From a virus: 64,000 bases of DNA. Location: positions 21,561 to 85,560 of the IMG/VR virus record IMGVR_UViG_3300032288_005197. The stretch is one strand, 5' to 3'. Numbering within the stretch: the first letter of the stretch is position 1; the number at the start of each line of letters is the position of its first letter. A program made the position numbers and the translations under genes. This document shows positions 49,875 to 57,734 of the stretch, piece by piece. The notes under the pieces are model-generated. The model was not told the DNA's origin and searched no databases. It worked only from the letters and a program-made list of their open reading frames with translations.

Positions 49875-50937
49875 TTAGTAAAAATTTATTTGAAATTGCT
49901 TTAAACGAAATTTTTCGATCGTGACTTCTGATAACAACTCCCTCTCTATCAAAATTTGGATTAAGCGTTGATTTTGCATCAGCGTACTCAAGCAATTGAT
50001 CTATTGTATCAGGCAAAGTGAATTCGGTTTCAACGATTGGAACAATTGGTAAACCCAATCCCAAGATTAATTTAGTAAACTCTTCAAATCCCAAGTATTC
50101 TTGAGTATCAATATTGAATGCATTAAAGAAGTAAACAGCTTGACCTCTTAATTTATACGGGTTCTTTTGAATTCCCTCACCTACCAATTCTCCTTGAATG
50201 CAGATATTGTAGCCAACTGACTCTAATTTAGACTTAAGCTCCATTTCTCTAGCGACTTTCCAAAAAGTATTTTCATCAGTCTCAAGCAGTTCCAAATTAC
50301 GGGAACAGGCTCCAAACTCTCCGTCCTTTAGGTAGAAAGTTGCGGAAGAACCGTCTAGTTTCTCAGTTACGTAAAATGACCGATCTTTCCAACTTTCATA
50401 ATTGTCGGTTAAGTTTTGTACACGCTCCTCATCAGTCTTGTGAATGAATGATGGGAACATACCTTTAACCTTACCTGCTAATTCAGCTGGAATTGGAGGC
50501 TCGTACTTAAGCACGCACATGTACTCTGTAACGTCAGATCCTTCTTCGATAACTATTGCATCATCATACGGGCCAAGCTGAAGCTGGTCTCCCCAAGGTT
50601 GCTTGCTGATTCCAATCTTCATCTCATCTTCCTTTTCCAGAATACTTAACGGTAAACATAGCCCTTGCGAAACCTGCCCTCTAAGCTTAATCGTTTTTAA
50701 TCTGAATCCCTCTAAGTCTCCCATCTTTTTATACGAGGATTTTCTTAGGAATTCAAAATCCTTCTCCATCGGTAGAAACGAATCTATTTCAAAATAGACG
50801 CAGAGGTCGCCCTCTTTGAATTCACCTTTTTTTGCAACGACGTTCCAGCTATTGATCTGAACTACTTCGATTGCATCAGCTCCATCAATCGGTTTGATTG
50901 CACGGACTCTTTGAATGCTTGCTAATTTTCTTTCCAT
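49861..50937 (-). CDS. RNA ligase, DRB0094/Rnl5-like
   Basis: 358 aa. An N-terminal OB-fold-like region (ASIQRVRAIKPIDGAD, VVAKKGEFKEGDLCVYFEID in two motifs, ~1-60) precedes the catalytic domain: VTEKLDGSSATFYL (~191-204, motif I Lys), CSRNLEL (~211, motif Ia/III), IQGELVGEGI (~247) and REGVVIRS (~330, motif IV) with SFKAISNKFL (motif V). N-terminal OB plus ligase is the layout of the Deinococcus nick-sealing RNA ligase. Coupled to cREC. No upstream box recognised. Confidence 0.85.
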   Translation of the reverse strand: MERKLASIQRVRAIKPIDGADAIEVVQINSWNVVAKKGEFKEGDLCVYFEIDSFLPMEKDFEFLRKSSYKKMGDLEGFRLKTIKLRGQVSQGLCLPLSILEKEDEMKIGISKQPWGDQLQLGPYDDAIVIEEGSDVTEYMCVLKYEPPIPAELAGKVKGMFPSFIHKTDEERVQNLTDNYESWKDRSFYVTEKLDGSSATFYLKDGEFGACSRNLELLETDENTFWKVAREMELKSKLESVGYNICIQGELVGEGIQKNPYKLRGQAVYFFNAFNIDTQEYLGFEEFTKLILGLGLPIVPIVETEFTLPDTIDQLLEYADAKSTLNPNFDREGVVIRSHDRKISFKAISNKFLLNGGE

Positions 50938-50940
50938 TTT

Positions 50941-51243
50941 TTAATCTTTTATTTTTAAAATTAAGGTACCCCAACCGAGGCCAATCCAAAATTTGAACCA
51001 AATGACTTCTACACCAATCATTAAGTTTGGTGAGTGCGTATCCTTCCATAACCACTTAGGCAAACCTTTGGTTGAACCCACCGTTCGGTACGTCTTCCAC
51101 CAAATTCCCAATCTTCTCTCAAGCGTCCACTTTCGTTTGTTCCACCAATTATGGTCAGTTTCCTCCTCCCATTGGTGTCTGAGTACTAGGTCGATCTTAA
51201 GTTGACCCAGGCTAGCGTGAAGGCCGTGATTACTCTTTCTCAT
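50941..51243 (-). CDS. Small Trp-rich protein, unknown
   Basis: 100 aa, basic, with many Trp residues (NWWNKRKW, IWWKTYR, WLWKD). Lies between the ligase and a lipoprotein gene, overlapping the latter by 14 nt. No function inferred; coding confidence moderate. Confidence 0.55.
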   Translation of the reverse strand: MRKSNHGLHASLGQLKIDLVLRHQWEEETDHNWWNKRKWTLERRLGIWWKTYRTVGSTKGLPKWLWKDTHSPNLMIGVEVIWFKFWIGLGWGTLILKIKD

Positions 51244-51463
51244 GGCTTGAGTTTTTGATTATTGTGTAGGTTCCGCATACTGTTACTACTTGCGGATCTC
51301 CACCGCAATTGCACTCGTTCTTGAACACAATGCAACCGTTCGCGTCCTTTGTATAGGAATTTGTCATGTATTGACCGCCTTCGCCGTTAATCGTGTACTT
51401 TGCCCGTTTTCCGCAGCTTGCAAAAATTGAAGCTACGAATAATAAAATTATTATCTTTTTCAT
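51230..51463 (-). CDS. Small lipoprotein
   Basis: 77 aa. Signal peptide with lipobox IFASC (~13-17), mature part with several Cys (CIVFKNECNCGG). Second small lipoprotein of the window; probably exported to the host envelope. Confidence 0.7.
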   Translation of the reverse strand: MKKIIILLFVASIFASCGKRAKYTINGEGGQYMTNSYTKDANGCIVFKNECNCGGDPQVVTVCGTYTIIKNSSHEKE

Positions 51464-51464
51464 A

Positions 51465-52037
51465 TTAATCGTTAAATAAATTCACTAAGTAACTAAACAT
51501 TTCAAAATAGGGATGAGTGTTAGTATCATCGTATCCTAATTTTAGCATGAAGTTATCATTCTCTTTCCGATACATCTCGTGCATTCGACTGCCAGTCATC
51601 TTTGAGTACTGCACATTAGCGATACGATCGCATAACTTAACGAACACCGCTCCAGGCGTATTTCGGATTCCTTCATAGTACTTGTCATTCGCACGCTCAT
51701 TACGGTTTTTACCTTTCTCATTAGTAACAGCATAGACGATATCAGCAGCCTCTTGACCAAGTACATGCTTTACGTCATTGTAGGAAACTCGACAATCCTC
51801 TATTAAATCATGACCCCATGCTGCTCGCAAGCAGGCGGATCTTAGCGTAACTGTCCTATCATTTCCACGATCGATCACACGAACTCCTGTGAAGTAGTCG
51901 ACCTTATCGTCTAACAGGTGCCTGTACTTATCCGCAACATGAGCTACCATTCGTAAATGGAACTCGTAAGGTAGGTAAGTATCGTACATGTGATTTGTTT
52001 CTGTGTGCTGATTAATGCACCATTGTGATGTGTTCAT
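51465..52037 (-). CDS. HD-domain phosphohydrolase, SpoT/MESH1-like alarmone hydrolase
   Basis: 190 aa. FHLRMVAHVADKYRH (~27, first His ligand), AAWGHDLIEDC (~72-82, the HD pair followed by E-D), YAVTNEKGKNR (~100) and VKLCDRIANVQYS (~128-140, the DR motif) are the signatures of the (p)ppGpp hydrolase HD domain. Length matches small alarmone hydrolases. It could lower the stringent-response alarmone during infection. It sits before the CCA enzyme end, and an HD role with that enzyme is less likely given the RelA-type motifs. Confidence 0.75.
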   Translation of the reverse strand: MNTSQWCINQHTETNHMYDTYLPYEFHLRMVAHVADKYRHLLDDKVDYFTGVRVIDRGNDRTVTLRSACLRAAWGHDLIEDCRVSYNDVKHVLGQEAADIVYAVTNEKGKNRNERANDKYYEGIRNTPGAVFVKLCDRIANVQYSKMTGSRMHEMYRKENDNFMLKLGYDDTNTHPYFEMFSYLVNLFND

Positions 52038-52038
52038 A

Positions 52039-52776
52039 TTATTCCTCCATTGTCGGTTTTAACCAAATCTTTGTCATAAAAATGTATTCAAATAGAGCTG
52101 GATACCTCATCAACACTTTGAGAGTTTCGGCAGTATCGTGCTTGAAGCATTTGAGTAATTCTTCCCGGATTCTCTCAGCTGATACGACTGCCATGAAGAC
52201 TTCATAATCGAAGTGCTTGATGTGCTGATGCATTTCGGCTGTGATTACAAATCCTTTAGTAATCATGAATCTGACCGCTCTTAAGATTCTCAACGGATCG
52301 TCCTTGAAAGTAACTTCACAAGGTAAAGGTGTTCTAAGAACTCCGTTTTTCAAATCCTCAATTCCGTTGAATGGGTCAATCAACGCGCCGTTCTCGTCCT
52401 TGGCTATTGCATTGAGCGTGAAGTCACGTCTTTCCAAGTCATCGAATAGAGTTCCTGGCTTGACGATCGGTGTTCTACTAAAAGGCACGTACCCAATCTC
52501 TTTTCTGGCCATTACGAAATCCGCAACTCCCTGGTACTTGTGACCTTCTGGAAATTTAGCCCTGATCGTATAACACTCTGTAGTTACCAAAAAGATCTGA
52601 AACTTCTCACGAGTCAAATAGTCAACCAGAACTTCAAATAGGTCAGCTGCTTCCGGAAATTCTTCAATTAAAGAATCCTTGGGAACGGCAACGAAATCGA
52701 CGTCCTTTGACTGGATTCCAAGAATCTCGTCCCTGACCTTTCCACCAACTTCATAAAATTTAAAAAACGGTTTCAT
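52039..52776 (-). CDS. CCA-adding enzyme / poly(A) polymerase family nucleotidyltransferase
   Basis: 245 aa. YEVGGKVRDEILG (~8-20), KDVDFVAV (~24-31, catalytic DxD), LERRDFTLNAIAKD (~114-127), and the neck DPLRILRAVRFM (~160-171) define the class II tRNA nucleotidyltransferase head; the long body/tail domains are missing (bacterial enzymes are ~400 aa). Three tRNAs here lack an encoded CCA, so the enzyme has phage substrates. A GTATATTA box abuts its ATG. Confidence 0.85.
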   Translation of the reverse strand: MKPFFKFYEVGGKVRDEILGIQSKDVDFVAVPKDSLIEEFPEAADLFEVLVDYLTREKFQIFLVTTECYTIRAKFPEGHKYQGVADFVMARKEIGYVPFSRTPIVKPGTLFDDLERRDFTLNAIAKDENGALIDPFNGIEDLKNGVLRTPLPCEVTFKDDPLRILRAVRFMITKGFVITAEMHQHIKHFDYEVFMAVVSAERIREELLKCFKHDTAETLKVLMRYPALFEYIFMTKIWLKPTMEE

Positions 52777-52782
52777 ATTTTT

Positions 52783-52790
52783 TAATATAC
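52783..52790 (-). promoter_or_regulatory. GTATATTA box abutting a start codon
   Basis: Minus-strand TAGTATATTA, hexamer ending 7 nt before the ATG at 52776. Predicts a leaderless transcript. Confidence 0.45.
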
Positions 52791-52793
52791 TAA

Positions 52794-53462
52794 TTATCGA
52801 CCCTCATTTGTTTCATGATGATCGTTTGGTAAAACTAAACACCTAATTGGGCGATCTCTCATGATCTTTGCGATCTCTTGTAGAGAGTAAGGACTTAGCT
52901 CATTACCGTCCATGCCAACGTCCATGGCCTTACCCTCATGCAGTTTATTCTCTGGGCCCAAGTGAACGTGACCGTGCAGGTGAATGACTCCACGATTCAT
53001 GTCGTGCCAGCTTGCAATCGGATAATGACACATGACTAAGGTCTTTTTAATGACCTCGCCTGGGTTTATTGAATTGGGTTCGTTTGGAATCGTAAGCTCA
53101 AGTCTCAAGTACTCGTTTACCGAACTGAATAACTTTCGGATTCCTCCCTTGTCCCTCTCGATGTGATGGTCGTGATTTCCTAGCAGGAGATGAATGTTCT
53201 TACACAAGATTCTCTCCCTAAACTCTGCTATATTCTCGTATCCTCCGAATGACCAGTCTCCCAAGTGGAATAGAATATCCTCTTCCCTAACTAGGTGATT
53301 GATGTTATTGATTATTGCCTCATTCATCTGCTCCAAGGTATCGAAATCTCTGGTCTTACTTGACTCAGGCCAGTTAGAGGTTCCCCTACAGATATTTGAG
53401 TGTTTATAGTGAGTGTCCGATGTAAACCATATACGTTGATGCGGTTGTAGTGTAATTTTCAT
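52794..53462 (-). CDS. Calcineurin-like metallophosphoesterase
   Basis: 222 aa. WFTSDTHYKHSNI (~12-24), FHLGDWSFGG (~65-74), LLLGNHDHH (~92-100), VMCHYP (~139-144) and LHGHVHLG (~159-166) are the five metal-binding motifs. Related small phosphoesterases occur in many phages; substrate unknown (nucleotide, RNA end or protein). Could join the RNA-repair set but there is no direct evidence. Confidence 0.85.
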   Translation of the reverse strand: MKITLQPHQRIWFTSDTHYKHSNICRGTSNWPESSKTRDFDTLEQMNEAIINNINHLVREEDILFHLGDWSFGGYENIAEFRERILCKNIHLLLGNHDHHIERDKGGIRKLFSSVNEYLRLELTIPNEPNSINPGEVIKKTLVMCHYPIASWHDMNRGVIHLHGHVHLGPENKLHEGKAMDVGMDGNELSPYSLQEIAKIMRDRPIRCLVLPNDHHETNEGR

Positions 53463-53494
53463 GAAGTTAATTTACCAAAACTTTTTCTAGCCTA

Positions 53495-53522
53495 ATAAAA
53501 AAAGCAATCTTTCGATTGCTTT
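53495..53522 (-). terminator. Rho-independent terminator
   Basis: AAAGCAATC/GATTGCTTT 9-bp stem, U-run on the minus transcript. Ends the SprB-like gene. Confidence 0.85.
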
Positions 53523-53543
53523 CAGTATAGCTATTTGCTAGAG

Positions 53544-54113
53544 TTATTTCTTTCGTATTGGTATCTTAACTGTCTTTGTTAAAAAGCAGCCATGATCGTC
53601 TTCTATTTTGATGCTATAGGTTCCTGCTCTTATGTTGTCAGTCCAATTCATGTAAGGATGACTGTCTCTATTCAGTGTAGATCCGTCGCTAGCGTACCAA
53701 GTGATTAGATATGGCTGCAGTTCAGCAGTTCCGCCGGTTACTTCAACTGCAGCGATCGCGAGGTCGTCCCTTGTTGCTGGATATTTTTCAATCACGAACC
53801 TAAGCTTAAGCGCTTTAGGTTCAGTCACCGTCACCTTAGTCGATTTGAATGTTTTGCCATCACGAGTTGCTGAAACTTTATAGACTCCGGGTTCCAATCC
53901 TCTGAAAAAACCAGATGGGTTAGAGTCATTAAATTTGCCTCTAGTGATTACATACTTGTAATCTCCTTCTGGGGAACAAGTCGCTTGAATCGAACCATCA
54001 TTGTTTCCTTTACATGAAACTGTCTGATCAAGGAAAGCTCTAAATTCAAAATCTTGAGAATTTGCTTTAATCGTAGTGAATGCAATCAAAATCAATAGTA
54101 TAAATTTTCTCAT
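53544..54113 (-). CDS. Secreted protein with SprB-like repeats
   Basis: 189 aa. Sec signal peptide (MRKFILLILIAFTTIKANSQ). The mature part holds one clear SprB-type unit (VSCKGNNDGSIQATCSPEG, ..., LEPGVYKVSATRDGKTFKS, TVTEPKALKL) and a second, weaker one ending GTYSIKIEDDHGCFLTKTV (~160-178). SprB repeats make up the mobile gliding adhesin of flavobacteria. The phage protein could imitate or block it, or help virion adsorption. Late-type box 12 nt upstream. Confidence 0.75.
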   Translation of the reverse strand: MRKFILLILIAFTTIKANSQDFEFRAFLDQTVSCKGNNDGSIQATCSPEGDYKYVITRGKFNDSNPSGFFRGLEPGVYKVSATRDGKTFKSTKVTVTEPKALKLRFVIEKYPATRDDLAIAAVEVTGGTAELQPYLITWYASDGSTLNRDSHPYMNWTDNIRAGTYSIKIEDDHGCFLTKTVKIPIRKK

Positions 54114-54125
54114 AAAGTTTTATTG

Positions 54126-54134
54126 TTATTTATT
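54126..54134 (-). promoter_or_regulatory. T4-late-type promoter box
   Basis: Minus-strand AATAAATAA, 12 nt before the ATG at 54113. Confidence 0.45.
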
Positions 54135-54212
54135 GATTTTTCATACACAATGAACCGAATTGATCATTTTTAACCGGTCATTAACTAACCGTGAATTACT
54201 GTCTCAAAAATT

Positions 54213-54467
54213 TTAAATTCCATGTTCCGTACAATACCTTAAGTAGATAGCCTGCTGCCTGATTCCAAATTCCCTAGTTAATAAATTAGCCGGAGCTCCT
54301 TCATTGACGACTAGGCTTACGTAGCCTGACATTCGTTGAGAATCAAATTCCTTTACTCGACCTTGCACTTTTCCAGTTTCCGGATCAGCTATTAATTTGA
54401 TCGCATTTGTCAAATCTTCAACAGTTTCGCAAAGATTGACCGCTCTAAATTTTTCTAGTTCTGTCAT
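54213..54467 (-). CDS. Small unknown protein
   Basis: 84 aa, soluble. Contains KVQGRVKEFDSQRMSGYV and a helical C-terminus with LTREFGIRQQAIYLRY, possibly a small DNA- or RNA-binding helix pair. No family recognised. Confidence 0.6.
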   Translation of the reverse strand: MTELEKFRAVNLCETVEDLTNAIKLIADPETGKVQGRVKEFDSQRMSGYVSLVVNEGAPANLLTREFGIRQQAIYLRYCTEHGI

Positions 54468-54479
54468 TTTATTATGTTA

Positions 54480-54899
54480 TTAGTTAATGTATTTAATTTT
54501 GGTTTTCATGATTGCATGAAGCCGAGTTAGTTCCTGAATCTGCGGGCCGCCCTGACACTTCTTTCTTAGATCTTGGAACTCATTGTTGAATATTGATGTC
54601 AATTCGTCCTTGGTCTTTGCAACATCAATTAGCTCTTCAACCGTTTCTGCATAGATCCAAAAAATCGTAGTTTTCCTCATCATTGACACCATGAGCATGG
54701 CCATCATGCCGAACAACAGGCCTGACATTGCTCCGATCTTCAAGCAGGCTTCGCCAGTTATGACTAGCTCTGGAGAGGTCGCGTCAATCTTTTGAAGAAA
54801 ATAGAACAGTGAGGCAATCAACGTGCCAGTTAGGAACCAGCAAATAATATACACTTGCCATAAAGGCGATTTATCGAAGAATTGATTTATCTTGTTCAT
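54480..54899 (-). CDS. Two-pass membrane protein, unknown
   Basis: 139 aa. Transmembrane helices at ~12-35 and ~50-75, then a soluble C-terminal ~60 residues. Directly downstream of lysis-type genes and of the promoter-like box at 54906, so a holin or lysis regulator role is possible but unproven. Confidence 0.65.
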   Translation of the reverse strand: MNKINQFFDKSPLWQVYIICWFLTGTLIASLFYFLQKIDATSPELVITGEACLKIGAMSGLLFGMMAMLMVSMMRKTTIFWIYAETVEELIDVAKTKDELTSIFNNEFQDLRKKCQGGPQIQELTRLHAIMKTKIKYIN

Positions 54900-54905
54900 G
54901 AGTAT

Positions 54906-54913
54906 TAATGTAC
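54906..54913 (-). promoter_or_regulatory. GTACATTA box abutting a start codon
   Basis: Minus-strand TAGTACATTA, a variant of the -10-like box, hexamer ending 7 nt before ATG 54899. Confidence 0.35.
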
Positions 54914-54920
54914 TATAAAA

Positions 54921-54950
54921 ACAAAAAACTGACTACTTAGTGTAGTCAGT
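54921..54950 (-). terminator. Rho-independent terminator overlapping a stop codon
   Basis: ACTGACTAC/GTAGTCAGT 9-bp stem with a U-run on the minus transcript. It includes the stop region of the transglycosylase gene (stop at 54933). Confidence 0.85.
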
Positions 54951-55451
54951 GTTCATGATCTCAGTTGCATAAGAATTTACTATCGGTTGACCTGTATTGT
55001 AACAACCGAGCGCGACTTCCCAGCTACCGTATCTCTTTTTCAAGTAGGAGAGCAACTTCATTGAGGTCTCAACGTTGAGATCCAGATCGTTTAGTAGTTT
55101 TTTTGCCGTAATCTTTTTCTTACCGATCCAAATGAAATTTGCGGTTGGAACCTGAATCTGCATTGCCCCGTATGCTTGGGCGGAAGATGTTAACTTTGGA
55201 TTGTAATTCCAATCGAATGGGCCAGAGTAACGTGTTTCCTTGTGAGCGACGCCCATTGCGATTCTAAAGGGTACTCCGTATTTGTCTGAATACTTCTTTA
55301 GATAGTCGTACATCTGGATACACGGTGGAGCGTGTTGAATGTCCATCGCTCCATCCGGTAGTCCATTTGATTTCTGACGCATTTCATAGCTCCACACAGC
55401 TCCAAACAGCATGACGCAGAAAAGGATTAATATGGCTCTTAATGAAAACAT
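54933..55451 (-). CDS. SLT-type lytic transglycosylase (endolysin or tail lysin)
   Basis: 172 aa. N-terminal membrane/signal-anchor helix (~5-22). Catalytic region GVAHKETRYSG (~67-77, the Glu), SAQAYGAMQIQ (~90-100) and VALGCYNTGQP (~146-156) are the three SLT/lysozyme-like motifs. It cleaves peptidoglycan glycan strands. The signal anchor suggests Sec export. It is preceded by a membrane protein gene, as in lysis cassettes. Confidence 0.85.
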   Translation of the reverse strand: MFSLRAILILFCVMLFGAVWSYEMRQKSNGLPDGAMDIQHAPPCIQMYDYLKKYSDKYGVPFRIAMGVAHKETRYSGPFDWNYNPKLTSSAQAYGAMQIQVPTANFIWIGKKKITAKKLLNDLDLNVETSMKLLSYLKKRYGSWEVALGCYNTGQPIVNSYATEIMNTDYTK

Positions 55452-55457
55452 CTGAAA

Positions 55458-55790
55458 CTACTTTTGTGCAGAAACTGCCTGTTTGTAAATACGATTCGCG
55501 TAGAGATTGAAGATGACCATACCAACAGAATCTTGATAGATTGAGTAGATACCGGTCTTACGATCAATCACTAACAGTTCGTTGCGCTCATTGATTGCAA
55601 CTGATGTTGAGGTCAACGGTTTGATGTTGTCCCATTGAGTTTTATCAACCTTGGTTGTCATTACCCAGTAATAGTAACCAATGAAGAATCCTGCAACAAG
55701 TGCAATCACCAGCATTAATAAATTACCGAGTTTTTTTGCGAACGCGCTCACTTTATCAAGTGCAGCTGTCAAAATTTGCTTTTTATCCAT
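55458..55790 (-). CDS. Single-pass membrane protein upstream of the transglycosylase
   Basis: 110 aa. One transmembrane helix (~22-45, LGNLLMLVIALVAGFFIGYYYWV), then ~60 periplasmic residues. Seven nt from the transglycosylase gene, so a holin/anti-holin or spanin-like partner is possible. No signature motif. Confidence 0.65.
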   Translation of the reverse strand: MDKKQILTAALDKVSAFAKKLGNLLMLVIALVAGFFIGYYYWVMTTKVDKTQWDNIKPLTSTSVAINERNELLVIDRKTGIYSIYQDSVGMVIFNLYANRIYKQAVSAQK

Positions 55791-55814
55791 AACTTAAGTT
55801 TTTGGGTTCTAGGT

Positions 55815-55822
55815 TAATATAC
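55815..55822 (-). promoter_or_regulatory. GTATATTA promoter-like box
   Basis: Minus-strand GGGTATATTAACC, 24 nt before the ATG at 55790. Confidence 0.45.
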
Positions 55823-55838
55823 CCAAATCTGGGCCAGA

Positions 55839-56699
55839 TTAGTGGCCGTTTGTGACGAGGTTATAAAATACCAAGCCTGTGACGTTAGTCGTCTTTGTAA
55901 TAGTAGGCGTGGAGTAGCTAAATGTTAGGACGTCTCCTCCGCCGTTTTCACCGAATTGGATTCTAACCGGATAGTAAGTTCCAGCAGTTAAAGCGATTGA
56001 TCCTGACTTTTCGGTGGTTCCATGAAGTCCTCCGTTATTTACAGTCGCATTAGCTGTACTGAAGCCAGTCGTCGCTGAACTGCCTATCCACATGTATGAG
56101 GCATCATCACTTGAAGTAAAGAAAGTGTAGGTTTCAGAAGTATTTGGCTTGAAATATCCCAACCATTGACAGCTAAAAAGAGAACCGTCGTCCGTTCCAG
56201 CTTCTGAAATGGCAGTAGTCTGCACGGACTTTTCCGGATTACTGCCGAATGCCTGAGACGTAGCCGTAGCAAAGAAGTTAACGTTATCTAAACTAGCGTT
56301 TCCGCTTATTGATCCAAAATAACCAGCATAAGTTGTCTTATATAGACCCGCTGCATAAGGTTGAAATGTTGTGTAATATCCATTTGCGGTTAACCAAGTA
56401 TAAGCATCAGAAGCGGATGCGAATGGGCTAGTGCCAAATCTTCTAGATAGACTATTAGCTAGGCTCAGAAAAGCTGGGTCGGTTTTAGCAGTCGACCTCC
56501 AGAATGAAGGATCTGAGCCGTTCTGCTTCACAATTAAATAGCCTACATCCTCGTCGGGTCCCATTCTCCAAGTTACCGAACCTGGTCGATTTGACCAAAT
56601 AGTAGTCGGAGTACCGGTTCCAATCGCAAAGTTACCAGTTTGGGTTGTTCCGGTAATTGCTGAACCTAAGTTTATAGCGTAAGGTCTATGAGTTGGCAT
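55839..56699 (-). CDS. Tail fibre/adhesin with PA14-like domain
   Basis: 286 aa. The N-terminal ~60 residues (NLGSAITGTTQTGNFAIG, MGPDEDVGYLI) are shared with the protein at 61348-62904, as is a short linker (A-x-x-W-L-T-A-N-G-Y, ~110-120). The C-terminal ~150 residues form a PA14/GLEYA-like carbohydrate-binding domain (WLGYFKPNTSETYTFFTSSDDASYMWIG, in two parts, ~180-207). Probably a receptor-binding virion protein. Late-type box upstream. Confidence 0.7.
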   Translation of the reverse strand: MPTHRPYAINLGSAITGTTQTGNFAIGTGTPTTIWSNRPGSVTWRMGPDEDVGYLIVKQNGSDPSFWRSTAKTDPAFLSLANSLSRRFGTSPFASASDAYTWLTANGYYTTFQPYAAGLYKTTYAGYFGSISGNASLDNVNFFATATSQAFGSNPEKSVQTTAISEAGTDDGSLFSCQWLGYFKPNTSETYTFFTSSDDASYMWIGSSATTGFSTANATVNNGGLHGTTEKSGSIALTAGTYYPVRIQFGENGGGDVLTFSYSTPTITKTTNVTGLVFYNLVTNGH

Positions 56700-56717
56700 T
56701 GGTCTGGGTGCTTTCGA

Positions 56718-56726
56718 TTATTTATT
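56718..56726 (-). promoter_or_regulatory. T4-late-type promoter box
   Basis: Minus-strand AATAAATAA, 18 nt before ATG 56699. Confidence 0.5.
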
Positions 56727-56744
56727 AGAAGAGCACCCAACCTG

Positions 56745-57734
56745 CTAGGCTTTGTATAATTCAAGCCAGTGCTGAATCATTTCGTCCAGCATTGTTTCAA
56801 ACGTGTAATCATGAGACCACCCGGTGGCTCTTACTAATTTGCTAGGATCGCCCTTTAAGTCATGCAATTCTTCAGGTCTAAGAAACTTCTCGTCAGTTTT
56901 GACCCAGTCTTTCCAATTCAGGTCCAGTTTAGCAAAGACATACTCGCATAGATCCCTAACCGAATGAGATACGCCGGTCGCACAAACATAATCTCCAGGC
57001 TCGTTTAACTGTAGGATTTCCCACATTGCTCTAACGTAATCTTTGGCATGACCCCAATCTCTAGTCGCGTCTAAATTTCCTAACTTAAGTTCGGTTGAAA
57101 GTCCTAATTTAATTTTAACTGCCTCCTTGCACACTTTATTAGTAACGAAATTAGTACCGCGTCTTGGAGACTCGTGATTGAATAGGATTCCATTTGACAC
57201 GTACATGCCGTAAGAATTTCTATAATTTCTTGAAATGTTATATGAAAAGACTTTGGCACAACCGTACGGAGAGACCGGTGTCATTTGAGTAGTTTCGCGC
57301 TGGTACCCGTCCCGGTCAATTGAGTTTCCGAACATTTCAGAAGAAGACGCTTGATAGATTCTAGCATCAGGTTTAATTAGTCTCACAGCCTCCAACAAAT
57401 TCAGCGTGCTGAGACCGGTTGCATGCGCGGTGTAAATCGGCTGATCAAAAGAAATTCGGACATGCGACTGCGCTGCTAAGTTATAGACCTCGTCAGGCAT
57501 GATTTCTTGAACCACTCTGATCAAAGAGGATAGATCAGTAACGTCAGCGTAATGCAGCTTGACCTTTGAGTAAACCGAGTCAGTCAATCGAGCCGTTTGA
57601 TTCTCAGAGATTGAATTTCTTTTTAGGGTTCCGTGTACTTCGTATCCCTTATCCAATAGGAATTCTGCTAAGTACGAACCGTCTTGTCCGTTTATTCCGG
57701 TGATTAGTGCTTTTTTATTTTCTTGCTGTTTCAT
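56745..57734 (-). CDS. gmd: GDP-mannose 4,6-dehydratase
   Basis: 329 aa extended SDR. ITGINGQDGSYLAEFLL (~11-27), NLAAQSHVRISFD (~86), YQASSSEMFGN (~124), SPYGCAKVFSYN (~151, catalytic Tyr/Lys), ILFNHESPRRGTNFVT (~184-199) and LDATRDWGHAKDYV (~221-234) are diagnostic. Makes GDP-4-keto-6-deoxymannose, the precursor of GDP-fucose and other deoxy sugars. Overlaps the next upstream gene by 20 nt. Confidence 0.93.
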   Translation of the reverse strand: MKQQENKKALITGINGQDGSYLAEFLLDKGYEVHGTLKRNSISENQTARLTDSVYSKVKLHYADVTDLSSLIRVVQEIMPDEVYNLAAQSHVRISFDQPIYTAHATGLSTLNLLEAVRLIKPDARIYQASSSEMFGNSIDRDGYQRETTQMTPVSPYGCAKVFSYNISRNYRNSYGMYVSNGILFNHESPRRGTNFVTNKVCKEAVKIKLGLSTELKLGNLDATRDWGHAKDYVRAMWEILQLNEPGDYVCATGVSHSVRDLCEYVFAKLDLNWKDWVKTDEKFLRPEELHDLKGDPSKLVRATGWSHDYTFETMLDEMIQHWLELYKA

